DNA of 64,000 nt from Roseivivax sp. THAF197b (GTDB lineage Bacteria > Pseudomonadota > Alphaproteobacteria > Rhodobacterales > Rhodobacteraceae): contig NZ_CP045318.1 of assembly GCF_009363255.1 (NCBI RefSeq), positions 3,151,501 to 3,215,500 of the forward strand, written 5' to 3'. The notes beneath the pieces were generated by a model. It ran no database searches, was not told where the DNA came from, and saw only the letters and a program-made list of their open reading frames with translations. Positions within the stretch are counted from its first letter, which is position 1. Each line of letters opens with the position of its first letter. Shown one piece after another: positions 62,986-64,000 of this stretch. A program made the translations under genes and the position numbers.

Positions 62986-63045
62986 TTGTGGTCCGGTCGT
63001 GACAGGGGCGGCGCGCGACGGCGCTGACGTGGGACGCGCGGGCGG

Positions 63046-63879
63046 TCAGGCTGCGTGGTTGAGCGTCGTCGGCGCGACCCACCAATCCGGATGCGCGGCC
63101 GCGATGTCTGTGGCTGCGGCGCGCAGTTCAGCGGCGTCGGGATAGAGCCCGAAGCAGGTTGCGCCAGAGCCGGACATGCCTGCAAAGAGCGCGCCCTTCA
63201 GGGCCGCCAGCACGTCGCGAATCTCAGACGCATGCTCCTGGGCTGGCTGCGACAGATCGTTGCGCATCTCGGACAGGAAGGCCGCGACCGCTGCGACATT
63301 GGGCATCTCGGGCAGCCGCTCCGGCATCGGCTGATTGTCTTTTGTGGCGAGCGCCGCGAAGACCTCGGGCGTGGGTACGGAGACGCCCGGATTGACCAGC
63401 AGGGCGGGCAGTTCCGGCCAGCCCGGCACGGGCAGCGCGCCCTCGCCGATCCCGGATATGCGCTGCGCCACGGGGGTCAGGCACATCGGCACATCAGCCC
63501 CCAGCGTGACCGCGTTGCGCGGAAGGGGCACTCCCCAAAGGGCCGACAGAGCCCGGAGCGTGGCCGCGGCATCCGAGGAGCCGCCGCCGATCCCAGCCGC
63601 ACTGGGAAGGTGTTTTTCCAGGGTGATCCGCGCGCCGCGCACGGGATCGAGAAGCCGCGCGGCTTGCAGCACGAGGTTCTCTGCGCCCGCGGGCACGCCC
63701 TCCGCCATGGAGCCCGTGACCTCAAGGCTCAGATCCTCGGCCTCCTCCACCCGGATCATATCGCCCAGATCCGCAAACACCACGAGACTGTCGAGCAGGT
63801 GATACCCATCGGGCCGTTGTCCGGTCACGTGCAGCGTCAGGTTGATCTTGGCGGGTGCGCGTTCCTCAATCACCGGCAT
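63046..63879 (-). CDS. ispE: 4-diphosphocytidyl-2-C-methyl-D-erythritol kinase
   Basis: A 277-residue GHMP kinase of the MEP isoprenoid pathway. The N terminus has [20 protein letters not shown] with the catalytic lysine, the ATP loop is [18 protein letters not shown] near residue 95, and [14 protein letters not shown] lies near 245. Together with the nearby prenyl synthase it belongs to quinone/isoprenoid supply. The start overlaps the previous gene by 14 bases. Confidence 0.95.
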   Translation of the reverse strand: MPVIEERAPAKINLTLHVTGQRPDGYHLLDSLVVFADLGDMIRVEEAEDLSLEVTGSMAEGVPAGAENLVLQAARLLDPVRGARITLEKHLPSAAGIGGGSSDAAATLRALSALWGVPLPRNAVTLGADVPMCLTPVAQRISGIGEGALPVPGWPELPALLVNPGVSVPTPEVFAALATKDNQPMPERLPEMPNVAAVAAFLSEMRNDLSQPAQEHASEIRDVLAALKGALFAGMSGSGATCFGLYPDAAELRAAATDIAAAHPDWWVAPTTLNHAA

Positions 63880-64000
63880 CAGATGCGACGCTCAGGGGCG
63901 GCGCACCCTCTTCGGCGAGCACGGCGTCGAGACCGATTTCCAGCTTGCGGCGGATACGCTCGGGGTCGGCATCCTCGGAGACGTTTTCATAATCCACGAA
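63866..64000 (-). CDS. 3' end of an unidentified gene upstream of ispE (window edge)
   Basis: Only the last 44 residues and stop are inside the window, reading from the right edge. They run through [20 protein letters not shown] and end [11 protein letters not shown], acidic and helical. The stop overlaps the ispE start by 14 bases, so the two are co-translated. In related genomes ispE often follows a TPR-repeat protein, and this tail could be that, but I cannot confirm it from sequence. Confidence 0.5.
   Translation of the reverse strand, partial: FVDYENVSEDADPERIRRKLEIGLDAVLAEEGAPPLSVASDAGD

Overview
This 64 kb window is a GC-rich, densely packed stretch of bacterial chromosome that reads as core genome of an alphaproteobacterium of the Rhodobacterales (Roseobacter/Rhodobacter-like). 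The evidence is the combination of ccrM, a ChvG/ChvI two-component system next to a truncated HPr kinase and a regulatory PTS, a methylsuccinyl-CoA dehydrogenase of the ethylmalonyl-CoA pathway, phaA/phaB, xdhABC, and an ectABC-ask ectoine operon with a divergent MarR regulator. Ectoine synthesis points to a salt-exposed, probably marine, lifestyle. I see no CRISPR array, prophage, integrase, transposase or rRNA. One tRNA gene is present.

Layout. 1-1.0 kb: 5' end of dnaE (minus) and a small membrane protein. 1.1-11.4 kb: one long plus-strand operon for purine oxidation and uptake (xdhABC, a BMP-type nucleoside/purine ABC transporter, and an ion channel gene inside the transporter cluster). 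11.4-17.5 kb: two tandem secreted VWA proteins (minus), a VOC protein, a DEXH helicase plus PdeM nuclease pair, and a thioesterase. 17.5-23.2 kb: minus-strand regulatory cluster chvI-chvG-hprK-rapZ-EIIA(Man)-HPr-acyltransferase, divergent from pckA. 25.3-32.7 kb: a DUF3859-like protein, a TSUP permease, mcd, xylB, and a two-subunit molybdenum hydroxylase (iorAB). 33.0-39.2 kb: tamA-tamB envelope assembly genes. 39.2-46.9 kb: a MarR regulator, ectABC-ask, then a separate three-gene catabolic-looking cluster (PLP lyase, M24 hydrolase, Asp/Glu-racemase-like protein). 46.9-51.8 kb: a DMT transporter, ccrM, rnhB, secreted hypotheticals, a membrane-anchored winged-helix protein and tRNA-Arg(CCT). 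51.9-64.0 kb: a GntR-like LacI-family regulator, a DUF1127 protein, rpsD, an EAL-domain protein, phaA-patatin-phaB, a glyoxalase/esterase pair, DUF465, a tRNA methyltransferase-like protein, DUF2007, polyprenyl synthase, ispE, and the 3' end of another gene.

How the parts fit. Carbon and redox control is one theme: ChvGI with HPr/HprK/EIIA is a nutrient and envelope sensing module, and pckA, divergent from it, is the gluconeogenic entry step. mcd together with phaA/phaB indicates acetyl-CoA assimilation through the ethylmalonyl-CoA route, which branches from the PHB pathway. Ectoine genes provide osmoprotection from aspartate, with a dedicated aspartokinase.

Nothing here is certainly a new system. 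The best candidates for a second look are the EutB/D/A-like triplet beside the ectoine operon (43.9-46.9 kb), the secreted-peptide plus membrane-tethered winged-helix pair (50.7-51.7 kb), a 35-codon ORF with a strong ribosome-binding site bridging two transporter genes (7.4 kb), an exact 170-residue triple repeat in TamB, and several palindromic or repeated intergenic sites.
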